A stretch of 64,000 nt of DNA, taken from NCBI RefSeq assembly GCF_006715785.1, contig NZ_VFNX01000002.1, positions 930,001 through 994,000 on the forward strand. Reading direction: 5' to 3'. Origin of the DNA: Streptomyces puniciscabiei. GTDB lineage: Bacteria > Actinomycetota > Actinomycetes > Streptomycetales > Streptomycetaceae. The notes under the pieces were generated by a model. The model had not been told where the DNA came from and did not search any database. It saw only the letters and a program-made list of their open reading frames with translations. A program made the translations under genes and the position numbers. Below are positions 43,762-55,700 of the stretch, in pieces. The first letter of the stretch is position 1; every line of letters begins with the position of its first letter.

Positions 43762-46700
43762 TCACTGCTGCTCCCAGGACCGGAACGCCCTGAGGTGGTC
43801 CGGTGCGACCACGGCCTCCAGGCGCTCGTCGTCCTGGTCACCGCCGCCGAGCGCGGCCACCAGTCGCCGTGCCGGCATGTTGCGCTCCGTGCGCTCCGCC
43901 GTCAGCCGGACCTTCGCGCAGCCCAGTTCCTCGGCACGGTCGGCCAGCCACTGCAACAGGCGTTCCTCGACCCCTCGGCCGAGCGCCCGACAGCTCATCA
44001 GCCAGCCCAGGACATCCAGTTGATCGCCTTCGGCACAGAGCGCGAGCAGCGCGATCTGGCCGTAGTCGCCGAACCGGTCCCGGGCCGCCGCCGTCCACAC
44101 CTCGCCCCGCTGCCGCCACCGGGCGACGTCGCCGCCGTCGGCCGAACGGTGGTGGAGGGTGAACTGGTTGGTGCGACGCACGAGTTGCTCGGCCCGCTGC
44201 ACGTCCGCCTCGGACAACGCCCGGATGTCGACCGCCAGCTGAAGTTGCGCGAGGAACTCCTCGAACCCGGCGGCTTCGCGGACGGCCTCCCGCTCCCGCT
44301 CGTGTGCGTAGAACCGGGATCGCAGCGCGTCCTCGGCGGTCACCGCCGCGGGGACCAGCGGCCACAACCGGCCGAGGAACTCCTCCAGTTCGTCCGCGGA
44401 CGGGCAGGTCACCGAGAGCACCTGCGGCAGCGCGGAGCGCATCTTGGCGATCTCGGCCGGGTTGTCGTCCAGGAACAGGAAGCTGTCCAGACCGAGGTTG
44501 AGTGTGCGTGCGGCCTCGGTCAGGCGGCGCGGCTTCGGTTCCCAGGCGGCCGACAGGACGCTGAAGTGCTCCGCCTTCAGCAGGCTGTCCGGGCGGTCCA
44601 GGACGGCCCGGACCGTGGCCTCGTCGTTGTTGCTGACGAGCGCCAGCAACGCGCCGGCCTCGCGCCACTGCAGCAGCCTGCGCGCGAACAGAGCACGCGG
44701 GCCGGTCAGGTCCACGGCCTCGGGGCCGATCTCGCCGGCGACCCCGCCCCACAGGGTCTCGTCGCCGTCCACCGCGATCACCTTGGGCGCGGGGCGCAGC
44801 GCAGCGCGTACGACCTCGGCGAGCCGCAGTGCCACGGCCGCCTGGAAGGGCGGGGTGAAGGGCAGGTGGGCCAGCCGCTCGGTCCGCTCGTCGAAGCGTT
44901 CCCCGACGGGATGGCGCCGGGTCCAGTCGTCGGGGCCGAGCACGGCGATGCCGGGCAGGCGGTCCAGGTCGGCGGCGACCTCGCGCTCCCACTGCCGCAG
45001 GCGGTCCTCCTGACGGGCGGCGGGCAGGAAACCGACGATCAGCGGCTTGCCGGTGCGTTCGGACAGGGCCTTCAGCGCGGCCGGGTAGGCGGCGCGCAGT
45101 TCGGCGAGCAGCGCGTCGTCGACCGGGCCGAAGCGCTCCAGGTCCACCGCCCGCAGCAGCACCGCACCCACCGCCGTCGAGGGGTCGGCGAAGACGCCCG
45201 AGGGGTCCTGGAGGCTCGCGAGCACGTGGTGGTACGGCGCCTCGGTGATCGACAGTGCGCCGTCCCCGGCCCCGTCCTCGACGGCTGCCGCGCACATCAG
45301 CGGGAGGTTGCCGAGGGCGAAGGTGGCGGCGAGGGCCAGGGACCGGCGAGACGCGGGCGCCGTACCGGCGGGGGCCCGGGTGCCGGCGCGCGCCGGCACC
45401 GCCGGGTTCTCGGCCGTCTCCGCGAGCAGCTTCAGGAACTCCTCGCCCAGCTCGGTGGTGGTCGCGGCGTCCAGGATGTCCAGGTTGTGGTCGAGCCGGA
45501 TGCGTGCCGCGTCCGGGGTCATGGTGATCATGAGGTCGAGATCGGAGTAGCCGGTGCCGGCCGGCAGCACCTCCAGCTGGGCGAGGCGGTGTGAGGAGCG
45601 TACGTAGTTGAAGTAGACCTCGACGAGCGGTGCGTTCTCCCGGTGCAGGCCCTGCCGGGCCAGGATGGCCAGGACGTCGGAGAACATGGCGCCCTTGGCC
45701 AGGAGGTGCTGCAGGCGCGCGTCGGTGCGGTGCAGCACCTCGGCGACCTGTTCGCCTGCGCGGGCCTCGGCCGGGAACGGCACCGGCACGCCGAAGAAGC
45801 CCACCGCGTCGTACGCGTCGGCGTGGATGCGGGTGTCCACGGGCACGGCGAGCACGAACCGCTCCCGTTGCCGCTTTCTTGCCAGCAGCACCGTCAGCGT
45901 GCCGAGGCAGAAGGCGGCGGGAGTGACGGCCAGCCTGCTCGCGGCCGCCGTAACCCGTTCCATCAGCCCGTCGGGAATCGTCACGGTCACGCTGCCGGCC
46001 CGGTACGACCGGGTCGCCGGGCGCGGCCGGGCCAGCTCCAGGTCGAGCCGTTCGCTGCCGTGGAAGCGCTCGCGCCACTCGGCGCCCGCGCCCTCACCGC
46101 CCTGCTGGGCCGCGATCAGCAGGACGACGTCGCGGTTGGTGGCGGTGGCGTCGAGCGGGGTGCCGGACAGTTCCGCGTCGATCTCGCCGGCCACGAGCAG
46201 CAGCGACTGCAGGTCGCTGACCGCGTGGTGGGCGCCGAACACCAGGATCTGGCCGTGCGCACCGCCGTCCAGCAGCTCGAACCGCCACAATGGGGTCCTG
46301 GCCAGGTCGAACGGCGGCTCCAGCAGGGCGCGCAGGCGCTCGGCGGCGTCGAGGGGGCCGTCGACGACCGTGCAGCGCAGCACCTGCTCCGCCGGCTCCC
46401 GGTCCACGCGCAGCTGCCGGACGCCGTCCTCCCCGGTGACGATGGCGGTGCGCAGGGCCGCGTGTCGCGCGACGAGTCGGGTGAGGATGCCGGCGAGCGT
46501 CTCCGGGGTGGTCGGCACGGTCAGCCGTACGGCGAGGCCGATGCCGTGCGCCGCGTCCGGCATGTCCGGCCGGGCGCTGCGCAGCAGTCGTACGACGTCG
46601 CGCGTCGCGGGCCGCCGTTCGGTCTCCGGGACCTCATCCGGGAGTTCGCCGGACTCCTCCTGCGCCACGGCGCCCCGCTCCGGAAGGCCCTCGGCCAGGG

Positions 46701-49700
46701 CCCGGGCGAGGCCGCGGATGTCGGAGGCCGCGAACACGTCCGCTGCCGGGATCTCCACGCCCAGTTCGCGGACGAAGGCGTTGCGCAGGCGCACCAGCAT
46801 GAGGGAGTCGAGGCCCAGTTCCTTCAGGGCCGTGCTCGCCGACACGTCGACCACTCCCCCGGAGACCTCGCCGACCCGGGCCCGGACGTACGCCTCCAGC
46901 CAGGTGGCCCGGTCCTGGTCGGTCGTCGCCGTGAACACCTTCTTGACGAGGTCGTCCGAGGCGGCCGTGCCCGTCGGGACGGTGACCAGGTCGCCCAGGA
47001 TCGGGCGGGTGCGCACGGCGTCGGGGACGAGCGTGAGCATGTCCCGGTCCAGGGCGATCGGCGCGAGCTGGCGGCGGGCGGTGTCCAGCACCCGCTCGAA
47101 CAGCTCGCCGCCCTCCTGCGGAGAGAAGGCGACCAGGCCCGAGCGGCTGGTCTCGGCGGCCCGGGTGCCGGACCCGGCGACCATGCCGACACCGGCCCAG
47201 GCACCCCAGTCCAGGCTCAGCGCCCGGCGTTCGGAGCGGGAGAGGTGGTGTGCCCAGGCGTCGAGGAAGGCGTTCGCCGCCGCGTACGGGCTCTGCCCGG
47301 CCGACCCGAGAAGCCCGGCCGCGGAGGCGAACAGGACCAGGTTCCGGGCCTCCGGGATCAGCTCGGTGAGGAGAGCGGTGCCCAGGACCTTCGGGGCGAG
47401 GACGCGCAGGACGCGGTCGTCGGTCAGGTTCGCCACCGTGGCGTCGTCGAGCACACCGGCCGCGTGCACGACCGTGGCGATCGGGCCGCAGGCGTGCCGT
47501 ACGGCGTCCAGGGCGGCCGTGAGACTCCCCCGGTCGGCAACGTCGGCGCGGGCCAGGTGGACGGTGACTCCCCGTGCTTCGAGACCCGTGATCCAGTTCC
47601 TGGCCTCCGCGTCGGGCGTGCCCCGGCTCATGAGGGCCAGTCGGCGGGCCCCGCGGCGGACCAGCCGCTCGGCGACGACGTGGCCGAGGCCGCCCAGACC
47701 GCCGGTGATCAGGTGCACACCGTCCACGGAGGTCTCACCGTGACCGCCGTCGTCCGGGCGGGTGTGGGCCAGGCGCGGCACCAGGCGGCCGGTGTCGCGC
47801 AGCGCGACGAGCCGTTCGTCGTCGGCGTGCCTGAGCTGGGTCCACAGGGCGTCGACGCCGTCGGTGGGCGGCAGGTCGATCAGCGTGGTCGACAGCTCCG
47901 GGTACTCCTGCGCCACCGTGAGCCCGAAGCCCCAGGCGAGCGCCTGCTGCGGGTTGGTCACCGAGGTGCTGTCACCGGCGGCCTGGCTGCCGCGTACGAC
48001 CACGAACAGGCGCGGAGCCCGGCCCTGCGGACGGGACGCGAGGGCGCGCACCAGGTGCAGGGTGCTCAGGCAGCACAGCCGCGCCGCCTGCTCGGCCGAT
48101 CCTGCGTCGCCGATGGCCGGGGCGTCGAGGGCGGTGAGCTGGACCACCTGCTCGGGCTGTCCGCCCGCGAAGGCCTCCTCCAGCAGCCGGGAAAGGTGGT
48201 CGGGGTCGGCCGGATCGAGGACGTAGCGTCCCGGTCCCTCGACGGCGAAGGTGCTGCCCCTGCGGGCGACCACGTGCGGCACCGAGGTGCCGAGCCGCTC
48301 GCCGAGCGCGTCCGCCACCCCCGTGTCGTCGGCCAGGATCAGCCAGCTGCCCTTCACCGGCGGTTCCTGCGCCACCGGGCGCGGGTGCCAGCGGGTTTCG
48401 AGGAGGGCGCCGTCCAGCGGCGAGAGCGCGGCCAGCCGGAACCCCTCCATCTCCAGGACGAGTTGCCCGTCCTCGTCCCAGATCCTGAGGTCCAGGGTGG
48501 CCATGTCGCCGGACACGGAGCGCAGTTCGCAGCCGGCCCAGGCGGGCGTGGTGCGCAGGCCGGTGAACCGCAGCCGTCCCGCCCCGGCGGGCACGAACGC
48601 CCGGCCCTCGGGCGCGTCCCCGGGCAAGGCGGCGGTGTGGAACGCGGCGTCGAGGACCGCGGGGTGCAGCAGGTGACCTGCGGCGGCCCTGGCGGCCAGT
48701 CGGCCCAGTCCCGTCGAGTTCCCGCGGCGGCCCTGTTCCAGGCCCCGGAAGGCGGGGCCGTAGTCGATGCCGAGGGCGGTCAGCCCGGTGTACACCGCCG
48801 GCAGGTCCACGTCCTGCGTGCACCGCTCACGCATGGTGGCGAGCGGCACCTCGTCGAACCGCACGTCGTCGAACCGCACGTCGTCGGGTCGCACGTCGGC
48901 CGGGGGCTGCTCGCCGGACACCGCGACGCGTCCGCTGACATGACGCTCCCACCGCGGGCGCCGCTCACCGGCGGCAGCGGAGGCGACTGTGAAGGACCGG
49001 AAGCCGTCCCGGGCGGGCCGCAGCACCAGCTGCACCCGTACGGGCCGTTCGGGATCCATCCGCAACGGCTGCGCGAACTCGATGTCGCTCAGGTGGACTT
49101 GGCGCCCGTCCTGCACCGCGGAGGCGGCCTCCAGCACCATGTCGAGGAAGGCGGCGGCGGGCAGCCAGACCTCGCCGTCCACCCGGTGGTCGTTCAGATA
49201 GGCGAAGCGGCTGTCCCGCAGGTCGATGTCGCTCTGGAAGAGGTGCCGGTCGGGCTCGTCGCTGGACTGGACGTGCGTGCCGAGGACCGGTGAGGAGCCC
49301 GTGGCGGCGGCCGGGGCGGGCGTGAGCCAGTGGCGTTCGCGGGCGAAGGCGTACGTCGGCAGATCGACGCGACGGCCATGGGGGAACAGCGCCTGCCAGT
49401 CGGGGGTGTGCCCCGCGACGTACAACTCGCCGACTCCGCGGAGCAGGGCGTCGGGTCCGTCCTGCTGACGGCGCAGCGAGCCGACGCCGGCCACGTCGAT
49501 CCCGGCCTCGGCCGCCACCGCCTCGATGGCGGACAGCAGCGAGGGGTGCGGGCTGAGTTCGACGAAGTAGCGGTAGCCGTCGTCCAGCATCCGCCGGACG
49601 GTGTCGGCGAAACGGACGGGCTGCCTGAGGTTATCGTACCAGTAGTCGGCGTCCAGCCGGTCGCCGGAGACGGGTTCGGCCAGCACCGTCGAGTACAGCG

Positions 49701-52700
49701 GGGTCGACGCCTGCGCGCCCCGGATACCGGAGAAGCGGCCGAGCAACTCCGTGCGCAGAGGTTCCATCAGCGGGGTGTGCGAGGCGAACGGCGTCGACAG
49801 CCGTCGTACGGTGATCCCCTGCTTCTCGAGCCGGCGGCGCAGCTCTGCCAGTGCGTCGGCGGCGCCGGAGACGGCCGTGGAGCCCGCGCTGTTGACCGCG
49901 GCGACGAACAGCCGGTCCGTGTAGGGGGCGAGCAGTTCCTCGACCTGCGCCCGCGGCAGTTCCACCGCGACCATGCCGCCCTGCCCGACCAGCGGGACGA
50001 CGGCCTGGGCCCGACCCGTCACCACGGCCACGGCCTCGTCCAGGCCGAGGGCGCCCACGCTGTAGGCGGCGGCGATCTCGCCCAGGCTGTGCCCGACCAC
50101 GGCGTCCGGGGCCACTCCGAGCTGCCGCCATGCGGCGGCCAGCGCCGCGTTGACGGCGAACAGCACCGGTTGCAGGCACTCGGTCCGGTGGAGCGGGGAG
50201 AACTCCTCCGGTGCCCGCAGCGCGTTGAGCACCGACCAGCCGACGTGCCGCTGGACCGCCTCGTCGATCCGGGTCAGCTCCTCGCGGAACGCCTGGGAAC
50301 CGGCCAGCAACTCCAGGCCCATGCCCGGCCATTGGCCGCCGTGCCCGGAGAAGACGAGGGCCACCTTGCCCGTCTCCTCCTCGCGGGGCGTGGCCGGCTG
50401 CGCCCGTCCGCTGCCCAACGCATCGAGCGCGGCGCGCAGTTCGTCCATGTCGCCCGCCGTGACCGCCGCCCGCCAGGGGAAGTGGCTGCGGTGCCGGGCC
50501 AGGGTGTGGGCGACGTCCGGCAGCGCGGTGTCCCCGGTCAGGTGCCGGGCCAGCCGTGCGGCCTGCCCGCGCAGCGCGGCCTCGCTCCGCCCGGACAGCA
50601 CGAACAGCCGCTTGCCGGCCGGAGGTTCACCTGCGAGGCCGGGCTCCGGCGCGGACGGCGGGGCCTCCTCCACGATCACATGGGCGTTGGTCCCGCTGAT
50701 CCCGAAGGCGCTGACCCCGGCCCGCCGGACGCGCTCCCCCGCCGCCGGCCAGGGCACGGCTTCCTGCAGCAGGTGCAGGCCGCTGCCGTCCCACTCGACG
50801 TGCCGGCTGGGTGTGTCGGCATGGAGGGTGGCCGGCAGCATCTGGTGGCGCAGCGACTGCACCACCTTGATCAGTCCGGCGATGCCCGAGGCGGCCTGCG
50901 TGTGCCCGAGGTTGGACTTGAGCGAGCCCAGGTGCAGCGGGCGGTGCCGGGGGCGGGAGGCACCGAAGACCTGCGCCAGGGCATTGGCCTCGATCGGGTC
51001 GCCCAGCGTCGTGCCCGTGCCGTGCGCCTCCACGCAGTCGATGTCGGCGGGTTCGAGGCCGGACAGCTCCAGGGCCCGCCGGATCACCTGTTCCTGCGCC
51101 GGGCCGTTGGGCGCGGACAGGCCCTGGCTGCGGCCGTCCTGGTTGACGGCCGTGCCGCGCAGCACCGCAAGCACCTCGTCGCCGTCCCGCCGCGCGTCGC
51201 TCAGCCGCTTCAGTACGAGCATGCCGGCGCCCTCGGCCCAGACGGCGCCGTCGGCGTCGTCGGAGAAGGAGCGGCAGCGGCCGGTCGGGGACAGGCCCCG
51301 CAGCCGGCTGAACTCCACGAAGGTCTGCGGGGTCACCATGAGCGTCACACCGCCGGCCAGCGCCAGGTCGCACTCGCCCGACCGCAGTGCCTGCGCCGCC
51401 AGGTGCACCGCGACGAGCGACGAGGAGCACGCCGTGTCCACCGTCAGCGCCGGGCCGTGCAGCCCGAGCGCGTACGCCAGCCGGCCCGAGGCCACGCTGA
51501 GCGCCGACCCGGTGCCGACGTACCCGTCCAGCTGGTCGAGCCGGGAGCCCGACAGGTAGTCGCTGCCGAACATGCCGACGTACACGCCTGTGGTGCTGCC
51601 CGCCAGTCCGGCGGGCACGAGCCCGGCGCGCTCCAGCGCCTCCCAGGCGGTCTCCAGCAGCAGCCGCTGCTGCGGGTCCATGGCGGCGGCCTCCTTCGGG
51701 GTGATGCCGAAGAAGCCCGCGTCGAAGGACTCGATGTCGTCCAGGAAGCCGCCCTCCCGGGCGTACGACTTGCCCGGCGCCTCCGGGTCGGGGTCGTACA
51801 GCGACTCGACGTCCCAGCGGCCGGCCGGGAACGGGCCGACCGCGTCACGGCCCTCGGCGACCAGCCGCCACAGCTCCTCCGGGTCGCCGACGCCGCCCGG
51901 CAGGCGGCAGGCCATGGCCACCAGGGCGACCGGCTCGTCGTGCGCCGCGGTGCGGGTGTGGGGCGCGGCGGGCGCGGGACGGCGGGCGGCGGGCCCGCTC
52001 GTCGCGATCACGGTGGTCAGCAGGTGCTCGGCGAGGCGGGCCGGGGTGGGGTGGTCGAACAGCAGGGTGGCCGGGAGGCGGGTGTCGAGGCGGGCACCGA
52101 TGCGGTTACGGAGCTCCACCGCCGTCACCGAGTCCATGCCGAGGTCACGCAGCGGCTGGTCGGCGCGGACGGACTCCGCCGAGCGCAGACCGAGGGCGCG
52201 GGAGGCCTCCTCGCGGACCAGGGCCAGGACGCGGTCGGCGCGCTCGGCCTCCGGCAGCCGGGCCAGCCGGTCCGCCAGGCCGTCCGCGCCGTCCTGCCCG
52301 GTGCGGGGCGTGGGCAGCAGGGAGCGCCACAGCGCGGCCGCACCGCCGCCCGCGCCGACCGTGGTCTCGCGCAGGCGGGGCAGGTCCAGCGCACAGGCGA
52401 GCAGGTGCGGGGCGTCCCGGCGCAGCGCGAGTTCGACGAGGTCGCGGCCCTGTTCCGGAGTCAGGGCGCGGTGGCCGAGGCGGGCCATCCGCGTCAGGTC
52501 GGCGTGTTCGGCGGCGAGGCCCTCGCCCGCCCAGGCGCCGAAGGAGATCGACACCGCGGGCAGCCCGAAGGCGCGGCGGTGGTGGGCGAGTTGGTCGAGG
52601 AAAGCGTTGGCGGCGGCGTAGTTGGCCTGGCCCGCGTTGCCGACGACACCGGCGGCGGAGGAGACCAGCAGGAACAGGTCGAGCTGCGCGTCCGCGGTGA

Positions 52701-55700
52701 GCCGGTGCAGGTGGGCGGCGCCGTCCACCTTGGGGCTGAGCACCCGCGCGAGTCGTTCGGGGGTCAGCTCGGCGACCACCCCGTCGTCCAGGACGCCGGC
52801 GCAGTGCACGACGCCGCGGAGTTCGCCGGCGACGGCACCGACGATGTCGGCCAGGGCAGCGGCGTCGGCGACGTCGCACGCGGCCACCTCGACCGCGGCG
52901 CCGAGCGCTGTGAGTTCCGCGGTGACCTCGGCGGTGCGCGGGTCGTCGGCTCCGCGCCGGGACGTCAGCAGCAAGCGGGGCACGCCCTGTTCGGCGAGGA
53001 CCCGGGCGATGTGGCGTCCGACGGCGCCGAGGCCTCCGGTGATCAGTACGGTGCCGTCGACGGGTGTCCGTGCAGGGGGCGTGTCGGCGACGCGGGCGGG
53101 CACGAGCCGGGGCACGAGCAAGGTGCCCGCGCGCCCGGCGAGTTCGGGCTCGTCCCGGTGCGCGACGGCGGCGAGCAGGGCAGCCACGGGATCGGTGTCG
53201 TCGAGGTCGAGCAGTGTCAGCCCGAGGTCCGGATGCTCGGCACGGGCGCTGCGGGCCAGACCCCACAGCGTGGACAGGGCAAGGCCCGGCACGGTGTCCC
53301 GGTCCTCGGCCGCGACCGCGCCACGGGTCACCCAGATGGTCCGGGCGGGTGGCTCCGCCTGTGCGGCGAGTGTCTGCAGTTCGGCCAGCGCGGCCTCCGC
53401 CGTCTCCCGTGCGGTGGCGGCCGGTTCGGCGTCCTCGGCCGGTTGTGGCCAGAACCGCACGAGCACCTCGCCACCCGTGTCACGGCACTGGATCCCAGCG
53501 GCTTCGAGGCCGCGCAGGGCCGCGGCGACGTCGGGGTCGGACGGGTCGCCGACGACGGTCCAGGCACCGGTCGGTTTCTCGGCGGGCGGTTCGGGTGCGG
53601 CCGTCCAGGCCACCTCGTACAGGTGCCGCCCGTTGCCCGAACCGCCGGCGAGATCCGCCGGGCTCGCGGCCCGCAGCCGTACCCCCTCCAGTCGGCCCAC
53701 GGGGAAGCCGTCGGCGTCCCACAGCGTCACGTCCAGCGTGGGATCCGTGCCGGCGGCGCCGGTGCGGCGCACGGACACGGTGAGGTCGTCGCCGCCCGGC
53801 GACAGCGCGGCGCGGCCCACGGCGACCGGAAGGAGCACCCGGCCGTCGGAGGCGGCGCCCCCTTCGAGGGCCGCGGCCACGTGCAGCGCGGCGTCCAGCA
53901 GCGCCGGGTGGACCGGGTAGGGGTCGGCCAGGTCGTGGGCCACGGACGGCAGCGTCAGCCGGGCGAGCAGCTCGCCGGCGCCGGTCACCACCGCCTCTCG
54001 TACGCCCTGGAAGGCCGGGCCGTAGCCGAGGCCGAGCCCGGTCAGCCGCTCGTAGGTGTCCGGGCCCCAGGCGGGGTCCGCCGCCTGAGGCCACACCGGC
54101 GGCCGCCCCGCCACCTCGGTCGCCCCGGCCGCCGAGGCGGTGGCGTGCAGGGTCCAGCCGGTGGCCTCCTGGCCGCGCGGGCGGCTGTGCACGGTGATCT
54201 CCGGCGCCGGGCCGGCGGTGACCACCTCGACGGACACCTCCACCGTGCCGGACGCGGGCAGCACGAGGGGTGCGAGCAACAGCAGGTCGGTCACGTCGGC
54301 CGGGTCGTCCGGGCGGGCCACGGCGAGGGCGGCCCGGCACAGCTCCAGCAGGGTCGTGCCGGAGACCACGGTCCGGCCGAACACGGTGTGGTCGGACAGC
54401 CAGTCGGCGATGGCCGGGGACCACTCGTTGCGGAAGGTCCAGCGGGTCTCGTCGGCCGACTGCAACTGGACGCCGAGCAACGGATGCGCGGCACGGTCGA
54501 ACAGGCCGGGGCCGATCGAGGCGGACTCCGGTTCGATCCAGTGGCGCCGGGTGTCCCAGGCGTAGGTCGGCAGGTCCGCCCGGACGGTGTCGGCGACCAG
54601 GCGCGGCCAGTCCAACCGCCGTCCGTGGACGTGCAGTTCGGCGGCGGCGCGGTCCAGGCAGGCGGGTCCGTCCTCGTCGCGGCGGAGGGAGCCGACGGCG
54701 ACCAGCTCGTGGCCGGATTCCTCGCCGATCGTGTGCAGGGCGGTGAGCAGGGACGGATGCGGGCCGAGTTCGACGAAGTGGCGGTAGCCGTCGGCCGCCA
54801 TGCGCTCCACCGCGGGCGCGAAGCGGACGGGTTCGCGCAGGTTGGTGTACCAGTAGTCGGCCTCCAGCTCCTCGGTGACCGGCTCACCGGTCACGGTGGA
54901 GTACCAGACGACCGACGTGGGGTACGTGGTCACGCCGTCGAGCTCGTCGAGGATCGTCGCGCGGACCGGCTCGACGCGGGCGCTGTGCGAGGCGTAGTCG
55001 ACGTCGAGGCGACGGACGAAGACCTGTTCCCGGTCGAGGTCGGCGAGCAGCCCCTCCAGCGGCTCCACGTCACCGGCGATCACGGTCGCCCGGCCACTGT
55101 TCACGGCGGCGACCGAGACCCGGCCGCCGAGACCCTCGAGGCGGGTGACGACCTCGGCGTGCGGCAGGGCGACGACGGCCATGGCGCCGGTGCCGGACAG
55201 CCCGGTCAGGGCCCGGCTGCGCAGGGCGACCACCGCGGCCGCGTCGTTGAGGCTGAGCGCGCCGGCGACGCAGGCCGCGGCCACTTCGCCCTGGCTGTGC
55301 CCGATCACGGCGTCCGGCCGGACGCCACGGGCCCGCCACACCGCGGCCAGGGAGACCATCACCGCGAAGAGCACCGGCTGGACGACGTCCACGCGGTCCA
55401 GGGACGGGGCTCCCGCCTCGCCGCGCAGAACCGCCGCCGCGGACCAGACGGTGAACGGTCGCAGGGCGGCGTCGCAGCGGTCGAGTTCGTCGGCGAACAC
55501 GGGATCGCGTTCGAGCAGGTCACGTGCCATGCCGGCCCACTGGGCGCCCTGGCCGGGGAAGACGAAGGCCACCTTGCCCGCGGGCAGCGTCCGCCGGGGG
55601 CCGGCGGTCGGCCCGGGATCGGGCCGGCCCTCCGCGAGGGCCCGCAGCGCGGTCAGCAGTTCGTCCCGGCCGGCCGCCTGGACGACGGCACGGTGCTCGA

